From: Gaiella occulta
Lineage (GTDB): Bacteria > Actinomycetota > Thermoleophilia > Gaiellales > Gaiellaceae
DNA: 64,000 nt
NCBI RefSeq assembly: GCF_003351045.1
Contig: NZ_QQZY01000001.1
Coordinates: 124,001-188,000, forward strand
Reading direction: 5' to 3'
Shown: piece by piece, positions 43,836 through 53,719 of the stretch
Layout: each line of letters begins with the position of its first letter
Numbering within the stretch: position 1 is the first letter of the stretch
Notes under the pieces: generated by a model
Seen by the model: the letters and a program-made list of their open reading frames with translations, nothing else
The model's database searches: none
Told to the model about the DNA's origin: nothing
Translations under genes and position numbers: made by a program

Positions 43836-44980
43836 TAGGCGCGCGTCGTCGCGGCGAGCGTGCCCGCGACGTGGACGAGCCACTTCGCATGGTCGCCGGC
43901 GACGCGCCGCTCCGGGCCGTCGGCGATCTCGTCCGAGCGGTGCCACAGCTCCGCCGCGGTGACGAGCGCATCGCGGATCATCCCGGCCTCCTCGATGTGG
44001 GCGTGCTCGGCGAGCGCGGCGTTGACGGCGAGGCCGAGGCCGCCCGCGGCGTCCGGCTGGCGCATCCACAGCAGCGGCGTCGCCATCGAGACGTACTGGG
44101 TGATACGCGCGAACGTGAGAGGCTGCACGAGCGCGGTGAGCCCGCGCGGCGGCGTCGGCGGCGGCACCGGGTCGCCGTGTGCGATCGCGGCGGCGGTCCC
44201 CCCGAGCATCCACCGGATCTGGGTCTCGTCGAGCCCCGAGAGCCGGGCCGTGCGCAGTGCCAAGAGCAGCGCGTTCGGGAGCCGGCCGTACGGGTAGTCG
44301 GTCGCGAACAGCACCTGCTCGGGCGAGACCTGGCGGAAGAGGTCGAGCAGGTCGATCGCGCTCCACACCGACGTGTCGAAGAACACCCCGGGCACGCCGC
44401 CGAAGCGGGCGGCGAGTCCGGCCATGTCGGCGATGCCGGCGTGGGCGATGATCAGCTGCACGCCGCCGTAGCGCTCGACGAGGGCCGCGAGGTGGTCGGC
44501 GATCGGCGGCAGCCCGCGGCCGCCGTGGATGAGGATCGGCACGCGGCGCTCGAGCGCGAGGGCGAACACCGGCGCGAGGCGCTCGTCGCCGACCGAGAAC
44601 CGCTGTGCGCGCGGGTGGAGCTTGATCCCGCGTGCCCCGAGATCGAGGCAGCGCACCGCTTCCTCCAGCGGATGGTCATCGAGGTCGAGGCGCGCGAACG
44701 GGACGATGCGCGGGTCGGCGGCGGCATGCGCGAGCGTGCGGTCGTTCGCGGCCCGGAAGGCAGGCGCCCGATCGGGCTCGTCGAGGCAGAAGGAGAAGGC
44801 GCCGCCGAAGCCGTTCGCGTCGAGCATCGCGGTCAACTCGTCGAGCCGCCCGGCCATGCCGTCGATGTCGTCGCCGAGGTGCGTGTGGGCGTCCCAGAGC
44901 ACGCAGTCGCAGGGCATGTCCGCGCGCACCATCGCGTCGCAGGCTGCGAGGATCTCCTGCGCGCGCTCGAGTGCGTCCAC
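43835..44980 (-). CDS. Amidohydrolase-family (TIM-barrel metal hydrolase) protein
   Basis: The 381-residue amidohydrolase_2-type protein has the N-terminal metal motif WDAHTHLGD (HxH), a Lys/His segment GIKLHPRAQ, LIIAHAGI for the barrel His and FATDYPYGRLP carrying the final Asp. Relatives include decarboxylases and hydrolases of cyclic or aromatic acids. Start is GTG 44980, 6 nt after a -10-like TAGACT (44992-44987) that overlaps the stop codon of the upstream selenoprotein gene. The last 80 residues extend beyond the barrel and are of unknown role. Confidence 0.82.
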   Translation of the reverse strand: MDALERAQEILAACDAMVRADMPCDCVLWDAHTHLGDDIDGMAGRLDELTAMLDANGFGGAFSFCLDEPDRAPAFRAANDRTLAHAAADPRIVPFARLDLDDHPLEEAVRCLDLGARGIKLHPRAQRFSVGDERLAPVFALALERRVPILIHGGRGLPPIADHLAALVERYGGVQLIIAHAGIADMAGLAARFGGVPGVFFDTSVWSAIDLLDLFRQVSPEQVLFATDYPYGRLPNALLLALRTARLSGLDETQIRWMLGGTAAAIAHGDPVPPPTPPRGLTALVQPLTFARITQYVSMATPLLWMRQPDAAGGLGLAVNAALAEHAHIEEAGMIRDALVTAAELWHRSDEIADGPERRVAGDHAKWLVHVAGTLAATTRA

Positions 44981-44989
44981 GTTGCGAGT

Positions 44990-45640
44990 CTACGCAGGCG
45001 GAGCGGCCGCCGCGGACGCGAGCAGCCGCTCCACGAACGCCGCCTCCGGCATCGAGCCGACCCACGCGCGGCGGTCGTCGACGACGATCGTCGGCACCGA
45101 GACGACGCCGTGCCGGTCGGCGTCGACGGCGAACTCCGTCGCCTCCACGGCGGCGGCCGTGACGCGCGGCGAGGCGAGTGCGCAGCGGTAGGCCAGCAGC
45201 ACGGCCGGCGGACAGTGCGGTCACGTGGGGGTGACGTAGACCTCGAGCGCCACGTCGTGCTCGAGCGTGGCGAGCGCCGCGCGCGACGCCTGCGAGAGCG
45301 TGCTCTCCGTCTTCCCGGCCTCGACGATCGCTCCGATCAGCGTCGAGAGCTCGTATCCCCACGGCAGGCCGTGGTAGACGAGGCCGTCGCCGACGGTGAT
45401 CTTCGGCCAGCGTCCGCGCTCGGTCGTCTCCGTCACCCGCAGCGACACGCGGTCGGAGAGCGCCGCGATCTCCTCGAGCAGCGCGCGCGCCTCCGCGCCG
45501 AAGTCGATCTCGCGACCGCCGGCGATCACGGTCACCGGCGTCTCCTCGGGACCGAGCTCGAGCGTCACCGCGACATCCTGCTCGACGCCGTCGAGGACAT
45601 CGCGTACGGCGGCAGCATCGCGCTCCCCGAGCAGCCTCAT
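44990..45640 (-). CDS. Protein disulfide oxidoreductase with in-frame TGA at active-site Cys (probable selenoprotein, U140-P-H-C)
   Basis: Reading through one TGA (45223-45221) gives a 216-residue protein with the two thioredoxin-fold domains of PDO/glutaredoxin-like proteins. The N-terminal domain (1-118) has KITVGDGLVYHGLPWGYELS but no CxxC. The C-terminal domain has VYVTPT-U140-PHCPPAV, where family members have C-P-Y/H-C, then VVSVPTIVVDD (cis-Pro) and WVGSMPE. Coding continues for 76 residues to a normal TAG. A 39-nt hairpin follows the TGA. It is translated from ATG 45640, overlapping the M32 peptidase stop. A nonsense mutation or sequence error is the alternative, but its placement exactly on the redox Cys argues for selenocysteine. 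Confidence 0.72.
45181..45220 (-). promoter_or_regulatory. Candidate bacterial SECIS element
   Basis: In the 40 nt after the TGA, GGCC/GGCC forms an apical stem 18 nt downstream with loop GTGCTGCT (G first). CGCA (+2 to +5) pairs with TGCG (+37 to +40). Size, distance and a G at the loop start agree with the loose bSECIS consensus. The middle of the helix is imperfect, so pairing support is moderate. Confidence 0.4.
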
Positions 45641-47124
45641 CGCAGCGAGTCGATCTTCTCGCGCAGGTAGCGCAGGTAGGGCTCGGGGTCGATCGTGCCG
45701 GAGCCCGTGACCCGCTCGAGCGCCTCCTTCGGCGTCAGCTTGCGCCCGAGCGCGTAGAGGTTGTCGCGCAGCCAGGCGGACAGCCCGTGCAGCTCGCCCG
45801 CCGCCATCCGCGCGTCGAGGTCGGGGAGCGCCTCGCGCACCTTCGCCCAGATCTGCAGCGAGATCACGTTGCCGAGCGCGTAGGTGGGGAAGTAGCCGAT
45901 GGCCCCTCCCGACCAGTGCACGTCCTGCAGCACGCCGTCCGCGTCGGACGGCACCTCGACGCCGAGGAACTCCCGCATGCGCGCGTTCCACACCTCGGGC
46001 AGATCCTCGAGCGCGACGGTGCCGTCGATCAGATCCTGCTCGAGCTCGAAGCGCAGGATGACGTGCAGCGAGTAGGTCGTCTCGTCCGCGTCGACGCGGA
46101 TCAGGCCCGGCTCGGCACGGTTGATCGCGCGCACGAACGCGTCGAGATCGACGCCGCCGAGTTGCTCGGGGAACATCTCCTGCAGCGGCCCGTACCAGTG
46201 CGTCCAGAACGGTCGGCTGCGGCCGACGAGGTTCTCCCACGTGCGGCTCTGCGACTCGTTCAGCGCCAGCGACGGCGCGCCGCCGAGCGGCGTGCGCATG
46301 AGCGAGTCGGCGATCCCGTGCGCGTAGAGACCGTGGCCGGCCTCGTGCATCGTCGACCAGATCGACTCGAGGTCGTGCGGCCGGTAGCGGGTCGTGAGAC
46401 GGACGTCGCGATTCGAGAAGGAGGTGCAGAACGGGTGCGCGGTCGGGTCGAGGCGCCACGCGCCCTCCTCGAAGCCCATCGTCGCCAGCACGCGCCCGGC
46501 GAACGCACGCTGTCGCTCGGGGTCGAAGGAGCCGTGCAGGAACGAGGCGTCGACCTGCGGCGCCGAGCGCACGAGCTCGGTGAGCGCCGGCCGCAGGGTC
46601 GCGAACACGGCGCGCACCTCCGCCGTCGTCATGCCCGGCTCGTAGTCGTCGAGCAGCGGCGTATACGCCGAGTCGGCGGGCTCGAAGCACTCGACGTAGC
46701 GCCGCTTCAGCTCGACGTTCGTGCGCAGGTAGGGGAGGAACGAGCCGAAGTCGCTCTCCCTGCGGGCCTCGACCCACGCCTGGTGGCCGCGCGCGGCCGC
46801 ACGTGTCATCTCGACGCGCAGGTCGGTCGGCACGCGGCACGCCTTCTCCCAGTCGCGGCGCGTGACGCGGATCAGGCTGGCGTCGTCGCAGTCGTAGGGC
46901 AGCGACTCCTCGAGCGGGCGCAGCCGCTCGAGCAGCCGGCCGACCTCCGGGTCCGTGAAGCGCTCGTGGGCGATGCGGCCGAGCGTCGCCAGCACCTCGG
47001 CGCGGGCCTCGGTGCCGCGCGGCGGCATCGTCACGCGCTGATCCCAGACGAGCACGCCGGCCGCGCGCGCGACGTCGGCCACTTCCGCGAGACGCTCCCT
47101 GAGGGTCGTGAGTGGATCGCTCAT
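45637..47124 (-). CDS. M32-family carboxypeptidase (carboxypeptidase Taq-like)
   Basis: The 495-residue metallocarboxypeptidase has the M32 zinc motif MHEAGHGLYAHG (HExxH) and downstream Glu in ALNESQSRTWENLVGRS. The family segments HPFCTSFSNRDVRLTTRY and RVDADETTYSLHVILRFELE are also present. Length matches the family (about 495-510). It removes C-terminal residues from peptides in the cytosol. The -10-like TAGCCT (47136-47131) is 6 nt before ATG. It is followed, with ATGA overlap, by the probable selenoprotein disulfide oxidoreductase, so they share a transcript. Confidence 0.94.
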   Translation of the reverse strand: MSDPLTTLRERLAEVADVARAAGVLVWDQRVTMPPRGTEARAEVLATLGRIAHERFTDPEVGRLLERLRPLEESLPYDCDDASLIRVTRRDWEKACRVPTDLRVEMTRAAARGHQAWVEARRESDFGSFLPYLRTNVELKRRYVECFEPADSAYTPLLDDYEPGMTTAEVRAVFATLRPALTELVRSAPQVDASFLHGSFDPERQRAFAGRVLATMGFEEGAWRLDPTAHPFCTSFSNRDVRLTTRYRPHDLESIWSTMHEAGHGLYAHGIADSLMRTPLGGAPSLALNESQSRTWENLVGRSRPFWTHWYGPLQEMFPEQLGGVDLDAFVRAINRAEPGLIRVDADETTYSLHVILRFELEQDLIDGTVALEDLPEVWNARMREFLGVEVPSDADGVLQDVHWSGGAIGYFPTYALGNVISLQIWAKVREALPDLDARMAAGELHGLSAWLRDNLYALGRKLTPKEALERVTGSGTIDPEPYLRYLREKIDSLR

Positions 47125-47262
47125 ACGCGGAGGCTATCCGTACGGTGTGCCGTGACCGCCGCGCGTCGGATCGCGGGCCGTCCGCTCGCTCGGGCTCGAC
47201 GTGCACGGGCGCTGACGTAGGATCGCCGCTATTCCGGCCGTGCGACCTGGAGGTCTCGTGAG

Positions 47263-49212
<1,950 letters not shown>

Positions 49213-49215
49213 GGT

Positions 49216-49233
49216 GACTGGCTCCGGCCAGTC
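49216..49233. terminator. Hairpin between acsA and M16 peptidase gene
   Basis: GACTGGC (49216-49222) and GCCAGTC (49227-49233) form a 7-bp stem with a 4-nt TCCG loop. It lies in the 44-bp gap between convergent stop codons. Confidence 0.6.
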
Positions 49234-49256
49234 GTGCAGCGAGCCGCCGCACGCTC

Positions 49257-50528
49257 CTACGCGAGCAGGCGCTCGAAGCGCTCGGCGTCGTCGAACGGCC
49301 CGATCACGGCGAGATGGAGCCGCTTGCCGAGCACGTCACGTGCGACCCGCTGCACGTCCTCGCCGGTGACGGCGTCGAGCCCGGCGAGCACGGCCTCCGG
49401 CTCCTCGGCCGCGCCTTGCAGCACCTCGCGGCGGAGGCCGAACATGATCGTGCCGTGCGGGCTCTCGAGCCCGAGCACGAAGCGGCCCTTCGCGAACGCG
49501 CGCGCCTTCTCGAGCTCCTCGCCCGGCACGGGCTCCTCGGCGATGCGGCGCAACTCGCCGGCGATGGTCGTCACGGCGTCGTCGATGCGGTTGATGTCGA
49601 CACCCGCCTGCGCGTGCATCGAGCCCGCGTCGGTGTAGCTCTGGTTCGTGCCGAACACGTAGTAGGCGAGGCCGCGCCGCTCGCGCACCTCGGTGAAGAG
49701 GCGGGAGGACATGCCGCCGCCGAGAACCGTCGCGGCGAGCTGCAGCGCGTAGCGGTCGGGATGGCCGAGCGGGTAGCTGCGCGCGCCGAGCACGAGGTGG
49801 GCCTGGTCGGACTGCTTGCCGTGCACGCGCACGGCCGGCCCGTCGCCCGGGATCACGACCGGCTCGGGCTCTCCGGTCTCGCGCGGCTCGATCGAGCCGA
49901 CGAGTTCCTCCAGCCGCTCGACGAAGCCGTCGCCGACCCGGCCGCCGAGGCCCACCACCATCCGCTCCGGCCGGTACCAGCGGTCGATGAACGAGGTGAA
50001 CGTGTCGCGGGTCGCCGCGCGCACCGTCTCCTTCGTGCCGATGATGTCCCGGCCGAGCGGCTGGTCGCCGTAGAGCAGGTTCTCGTACACGCCGCCGATC
50101 AGGTCGCGCGGCGTGTCGAAGTACATGTTCATCTCCTCGAGGATGACGCCCTTCTCGCGCTCGATCTCCTCGGGGTCGAAGCGCGAGTTGCGCAGCATGT
50201 CGACGAGCACGTCGAGCGCGACGTCGCGGCTCTCGGCGGCGCACTTCACGTAGTAGCCCGTGTACTCCTTGCCGGTGAACGCGTTGAGCTCGCCGCCGAT
50301 GCCGTCGATCTCGCCGGCGATGTGGCGGGCCGTCGGGCGCCGCTCCGTGCCCTTGAAGAACATGTGCTCGGCGAAGTGCGCGATGCCGCCGACGTCGGCG
50401 CTCTCGTAGCGTGCGCCGGCCGCGAACATGACGAAGCACGAGACGGACTGGGCCTGCGGCATCGGCGCCGTGAGCACGCGAACGCCGTTGGCGAGTGTGG
50501 TGCGCTCGAACACGGGCATGGCGGCCAT
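49257..50528 (-). CDS. M16-family zinc metallopeptidase (processing-peptidase-like)
   Basis: The 423-residue protein starts with FERTTLANGVRVLTAPM and the inverted zinc motif HFAEH (HxxEH) near residue 50, plus the downstream Glu in KGVILEEMNMY. A second, inactive half contains the R/Y pair as GGGMSSRLFTEVRERRGLAYYV. This matches single-chain bacterial peptidases of about 420 residues. The start may be ATG 50528 or 50519; both leave a short leader against the divergent GlcG-like gene. Confidence 0.93.
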   Translation of the reverse strand: MAAMPVFERTTLANGVRVLTAPMPQAQSVSCFVMFAAGARYESADVGGIAHFAEHMFFKGTERRPTARHIAGEIDGIGGELNAFTGKEYTGYYVKCAAESRDVALDVLVDMLRNSRFDPEEIEREKGVILEEMNMYFDTPRDLIGGVYENLLYGDQPLGRDIIGTKETVRAATRDTFTSFIDRWYRPERMVVGLGGRVGDGFVERLEELVGSIEPRETGEPEPVVIPGDGPAVRVHGKQSDQAHLVLGARSYPLGHPDRYALQLAATVLGGGMSSRLFTEVRERRGLAYYVFGTNQSYTDAGSMHAQAGVDINRIDDAVTTIAGELRRIAEEPVPGEELEKARAFAKGRFVLGLESPHGTIMFGLRREVLQGAAEEPEAVLAGLDAVTGEDVQRVARDVLGKRLHLAVIGPFDDAERFERLLA

Positions 50529-50543
50529 GGTATAGACCCACCT

Positions 50544-50960
50544 GTGCCATCCATCGGCATCAGCCACGAGCGTGCTCTCGCCGCCGTCCGCGCCGTCGTC
50601 GAGCGGGCAGCGGGGCCCGTCTCGGTCGTCGTCGCCGACGACCACGGGGAGGTCGTGGCGGCGCTGCGGATGGACGGCGCCGCCCTCGACACGGAGCTCA
50701 ACGCCCGACGCAAGGCGTACACGGCGGCCCGCAGCGACGCCTCCACGACGCGCGCCCTCGCCGCGAAGGCGGCCCGCTCGCCGACGGAGCTCGCGAGCTT
50801 CGATCCGTTCTTCTCGTTCTTCCTCGGCGGCGTTGCCGCGTTCGACGAGGGCCGGCGCGTCGGCGCCGTCGGGGTGAGCGGCCTGCCGGGCGAGGTGGAC
50901 GAGGAGCTCGCGGTCGCGGCGATCCGCGCCGCCGGCCTCGAGCCGGGCGGCCTCGTCTAG
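50544..50960 (+). CDS. GlcG/HbpS-family (haem-degrading-like) protein
   Basis: This 138-residue GlcG/HbpS-fold protein has SVVVADDHGEVVAALRMDGA near residues 27-46, ARRKAYTAA in the central helix and VGAVGVSGLPGEVDEELAVAA at the end, which are family hallmarks. Members bind haem or cobalamin, or accompany glycolate oxidases; the function here is open. Start GTG 50544 leaves only 15 bp to the divergent M16 gene. The second hairpin repeat begins one base after its TAG. Confidence 0.82.
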   Translation: MPSIGISHERALAAVRAVVERAAGPVSVVVADDHGEVVAALRMDGAALDTELNARRKAYTAARSDASTTRALAAKAARSPTELASFDPFFSFFLGGVAAFDEGRRVGAVGVSGLPGEVDEELAVAAIRAAGLEPGGLV

Positions 50961-50961
50961 C

Positions 50962-51116
50962 GCCGTCTCCAGACGTTCGACCCGAAACGGGCGCGCGAAG
51001 CGCGCCCCTTCAGGATCATCTCGCCCGGCTGCGCAGCAGCCGGGCGAGATGCAGCGAGCATCGAGTGCGGCGTCTCGCAACAAGGCTTTCCGGTGCAATG
51101 TTGCGAGACGCCGCAC
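50962..51116. repeat. 155-bp three-hairpin repeat, copy 2
   Basis: This copy is the same length as copy 1 (43681-43835), about 95% identical and in the same orientation. Two of the eight differences keep pairing in hairpin 2: G-C to C-G at 51020/51048, and G-T to A-T at 51018/51050. Hairpin 3 extends to a perfect 18 bp (51065-51082/51099-51116). Hairpin 1 has a C-C mismatch. In the remaining 113 bp up to the next gene (51117-51229) I see nothing recognisable. Confidence 0.92.
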
Positions 51117-51229
51117 CAGCGCCGGCGCCCGCGCGTCCTCCGAGCCGGGCGCCTCGAGCCCCGCCGTCGGCGATGCCGCGCGACGACGCGGCCGTGGCGG
51201 GACGTTCGCTCACTCGAGCGGCAGGATCC

Positions 51230-52402
51230 TCACAGCAGCTCGGCCACCCCGGCGAGGAGGCGGTCGACCTCCTCCTCGGTGTTCGTGTGCACGACGCCGG
51301 CGCGTACCGCTCCCATCCACGGGTCGAGCCCGAGGTGCTTCATCGTCTCGACGGCGTAGTAGTTGCCCCACCACACGGCGACCTCGTGCTTCTCGGCGAG
51401 ATGGACGGCGACCTCCTCCGAGGTGTGTCCGGGCACGTTGAAGCAGAACGTCGGCACGCGGCCCTCCATCGTCGGCAGGCCGTACAGCTCGACGCCGTCC
51501 GGCAGGCCGGCGAGGACGCGCTCGCCGAGCGCCCGCTCGTGGCCCGTGATCGCGTCCCAGCCGATCGACTCGACGTAGTCGACGGCGGCGACGAAGCCGG
51601 CGAGCAGCTCGTGCTGGCACGTGCCGAGCTCGAAGCGGTGGCCGACGGGGTGGTCGGCGGCCGGCCGCACCTTGTACGGCTGCCACGACTCGAGCAGCTC
51701 CCGCTTGCCGAACGCCATCCCCATGTGCGGGCCGAAGAACTTGTACGGAGAGCAGAGGAGCACGTCGACGTCCCAGTCGGCGACGTCGATCCGTCCGTGC
51801 GGGCCGTAGTGGACGGCGTCGGCCCAGGCGAGCGCGCCGGCGCCGTGCGCGAGCTCGACGATCCGCTTCACGTCGGGCGCGGTCCCGACCGAGTTGGCGG
51901 CGACAGGGAAGGCGACGACGCGGGTGCGGTCGCTCAGCCGGCGCTCGAGGTCGCCGAGGTCGAGCGAGAGGTCGTCGTGCACGCCGACGATGCGCACGAC
52001 GACCCCGAGATCGCGCTCGAGGTGCAGCCACGGGGACACGTTGGCGTCGTGGTCGAGCTTGGTCACGAGCACCTCGTCCCCGGCCTCCAGCGTGCGGCCG
52101 AGGGCCCGCGTGAGGAGGAAGTTCATCGCCGTCATGCTCTGGCCGAACGCCACCTCGTCGGGCGAGCAGCCGAGGAAGCGCCCCGCCTTCTCATGGGCGA
52201 GCTCGACGAGCCGCGACGTTCGCACCGAGGTCTCGTAGGGGGCGCCGACGTTCGCGTTGTCGTGGCGCAGGTAGTGCGCGATCGCGTCGATCACCTCGTC
52301 CGGGCACTGCGTGCCGCCCGGGCCGTCGAAGAACGCGAGCCGGCGCTGCAGCGCCGTGAAGCGCGCGCGTGCGGCGGCGACGTCGAGCAGGGTGGCGCTC
52401 AC
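51230..52402 (-). CDS. Class V aminotransferase/cysteine desulfurase-like PLP enzyme
   Basis: The 390-residue PLP enzyme of aminotransferase class V has AFFDGPGGTQCPDEV at the start, the cofactor-binding segments KLDHDANVSPW and AWADAVHYGPHGRID (Asp to pyridine N), and the Schiff-base Lys in CSPYKFFGPHMG. It resembles cysteine desulfurase-like proteins of the CsdA/SufS group, but the active-site Cys loop was not found. A desulfurase role is therefore uncertain. The GTG start overlaps the OsmC stop by 4 bp. Confidence 0.85.
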   Translation of the reverse strand: MSATLLDVAAARARFTALQRRLAFFDGPGGTQCPDEVIDAIAHYLRHDNANVGAPYETSVRTSRLVELAHEKAGRFLGCSPDEVAFGQSMTAMNFLLTRALGRTLEAGDEVLVTKLDHDANVSPWLHLERDLGVVVRIVGVHDDLSLDLGDLERRLSDRTRVVAFPVAANSVGTAPDVKRIVELAHGAGALAWADAVHYGPHGRIDVADWDVDVLLCSPYKFFGPHMGMAFGKRELLESWQPYKVRPAADHPVGHRFELGTCQHELLAGFVAAVDYVESIGWDAITGHERALGERVLAGLPDGVELYGLPTMEGRVPTFCFNVPGHTSEEVAVHLAEKHEVAVWWGNYYAVETMKHLGLDPWMGAVRAGVVHTNTEEEVDRLLAGVAELL

Positions 52403-52818
52403 GGGATCTCCTCTCCGTTGACAGTCCAGCGGTAGTCGGGCTTCGCGGTCAGCGACGCCCCGACGAAGCAGTCGCGCTCACCCTTCGCGATCAGCTCGCG
52501 CACGGCGGCGGGAGCGGGTGCCGGCTCGAGGGTGACGTGGAGGGCGACCGCGACCTCGACGAAGGCGAAGCGGCCGTCCTCCTCGCGTCGCGTCACGACG
52601 CCGTGGGCGGACGCGCTCGCGACCGGCTCGAGCCCGGCGCGCCTGGCATGGTGGCGGAAGCTCGTGAGCGTGCAGCGGCACAGTCCGGCGAGCACGAGAT
52701 GCTCCGGCGTCCACTCCTCCTCCTCGTTGGGGATCGCGATCCCGCCCTTGGAGCTGCGCGCGGTCCAGCCGCGGTCGAGCGATACGTCGTACTCGAAGGT
52801 GCGTGCCCGGGTCGGCAT
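52399..52818 (-). CDS. OsmC/Ohr-family peroxidase-like protein
   Basis: The 139-residue OsmC-fold protein has EWTPEHLVLAGLCRCTLTSFRHHARRAGL, where the redox cysteines of Ohr/OsmC would sit (first one present in GLCRC), and ERDCFVGASLT with the second Cys near residue 118. Such proteins reduce organic hydroperoxides. A -10-like TAGGCT (52830-52825) is 6 nt before ATG, so the gene is probably leaderless and leads the two-gene transcript with the PLP enzyme. Confidence 0.85.
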   Translation of the reverse strand: MPTRARTFEYDVSLDRGWTARSSKGGIAIPNEEEEWTPEHLVLAGLCRCTLTSFRHHARRAGLEPVASASAHGVVTRREEDGRFAFVEVAVALHVTLEPAPAPAAVRELIAKGERDCFVGASLTAKPDYRWTVNGEEIP

Positions 52819-52871
52819 GAGACGAGCCTATACGGCTCTGCCGTCCGCACCGTGACGTACGGTTGGGCGCC

Positions 52872-53063
52872 ATGCAGCGGTTGCGACCGTTGAGCGAGCA
52901 GGAGTGCTACCTCCGGTGCTACGGATGGGCTGGAAGAGAGGACGCCGTCAAGGTCCTGCGCCCGGCCGACCCCGTGCAGCACGAGCCCTCGAGCGCGCTG
53001 ACCGAGCGGATTCGCCTCGCGTTCGAGGCGCGCATCGACGCTCGCGCCGCCGAGGCCGCCTGA
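52872..53063 (+). CDS. Small protein of unknown function
   Basis: A 63-residue frame begins MQRLRPLSEQECYLRCYGW. The -10-like TACGGT (52858-52863) ends 8 nt before the ATG, which supports real expression and excludes the TTG three codons earlier. The N-terminal LSEQECYLRCYG block looks constrained; the rest is charged and helical. I do not recognise a family. It precedes mug by 30 bp and could be cotranscribed. Confidence 0.55.
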   Translation: MQRLRPLSEQECYLRCYGWAGREDAVKVLRPADPVQHEPSSALTERIRLAFEARIDARAAEAA

Positions 53064-53093
53064 CCCCCTCTCCCTGACGCAGGGCGGGCGGCG

Positions 53094-53615
53094 ATGATGC
53101 GGAGGGTGAGCACGCCGTCGGCCGTCCCGGACGTCCTCGGGCCGGACCTCGACGTCGTCTTCTGCGGCATCAACCCCGGCCGCTTCTCGCACGAGGCAGG
53201 AGCGCACTTCGCGAACCCGCGCAACGACTTCTGGCGGCTCCTGCACGCGGCGGGATTCACGCCGCGCCTCTACGGCCCGTCCGAGCAGTTCGCGCTGCTG
53301 CCCTTGCGCATCGGGATCACGAATGCCGCCTACCGGACGACGCCCGGGTCGGGCGATCTGCGCAAGGCGGACTTCGAGGGCAGCGCCGCGCGGCTCGAGC
53401 GGATCGCGCTCGACCTGCGACCGCGGGTGATCGGCTTCGTCGGGAAGGAGGCCTACCGGGGGGTGTTCGGCGGGCGCGCGCCGCACGGGCTGCAAGCGCG
53501 CCGTCTCGGCGCGGCGGCCCTGTTCGTCCTGCCGTCGACCTCGCCGGCGAACGCCGCCGTCCCCTGGGCCGAGCGCCTGAGCTGGTTCGCGAAGCTGCGG
53601 GAGCTCGTCCCGTGA
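53094..53615 (+). CDS. mug: G/U mismatch-specific uracil-DNA glycosylase Mug
   Basis: The 173-residue protein has the Mug/TDG hallmarks: the active-site loop FCGINPGRFSHEAG (GINPG with the catalytic Asn), HFANPRNDFWRLLHAAGF, and the DNA-intercalating and flipping loop in LPSTSPANA. It excises U or damaged pyrimidines opposite G. The exact start is uncertain between ATG 53094 and GTG 53106. It lies alone on the plus strand before the convergent nadE. Confidence 0.92.
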   Translation: MMRRVSTPSAVPDVLGPDLDVVFCGINPGRFSHEAGAHFANPRNDFWRLLHAAGFTPRLYGPSEQFALLPLRIGITNAAYRTTPGSGDLRKADFEGSAARLERIALDLRPRVIGFVGKEAYRGVFGGRAPHGLQARRLGAAALFVLPSTSPANAAVPWAERLSWFAKLRELVP

Positions 53616-53719
53616 GCGGGCTCCGGATCCGCGAGGCCGCCCGCGCGAGACGCGGAGCGCGGTTGCCGGCCGCGCCGGATCCATGCCTTTCCTGTTCCGG
53701 CGGGACGGGAGCGGTCGCC

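Noticed and set aside
43389-44366. Peptide (RPFRVERLETA and flanks) encoded in both hairpin repeats
   Set aside because: Similar translations appear simply because the DNA repeats. The substitutions keep base pairs rather than codons, and no start or ribosome-binding site precedes them.
45203-47206. Treating the TGA at 45221 as the true end of a frame running from 47206
   Set aside because: Upstream of 45640 that frame is antisense-like shadow of the M32 peptidase. Only the part from ATG 45640 is coding, and homology continues past the TGA.
51230-52402. Annotation as a true cysteine desulfurase (SufS)
   Set aside because: PLP-binding residues are clear, but the catalytic Cys loop was not identified and no Fe-S assembly gene is adjacent, so only a class V aminotransferase call is supported.
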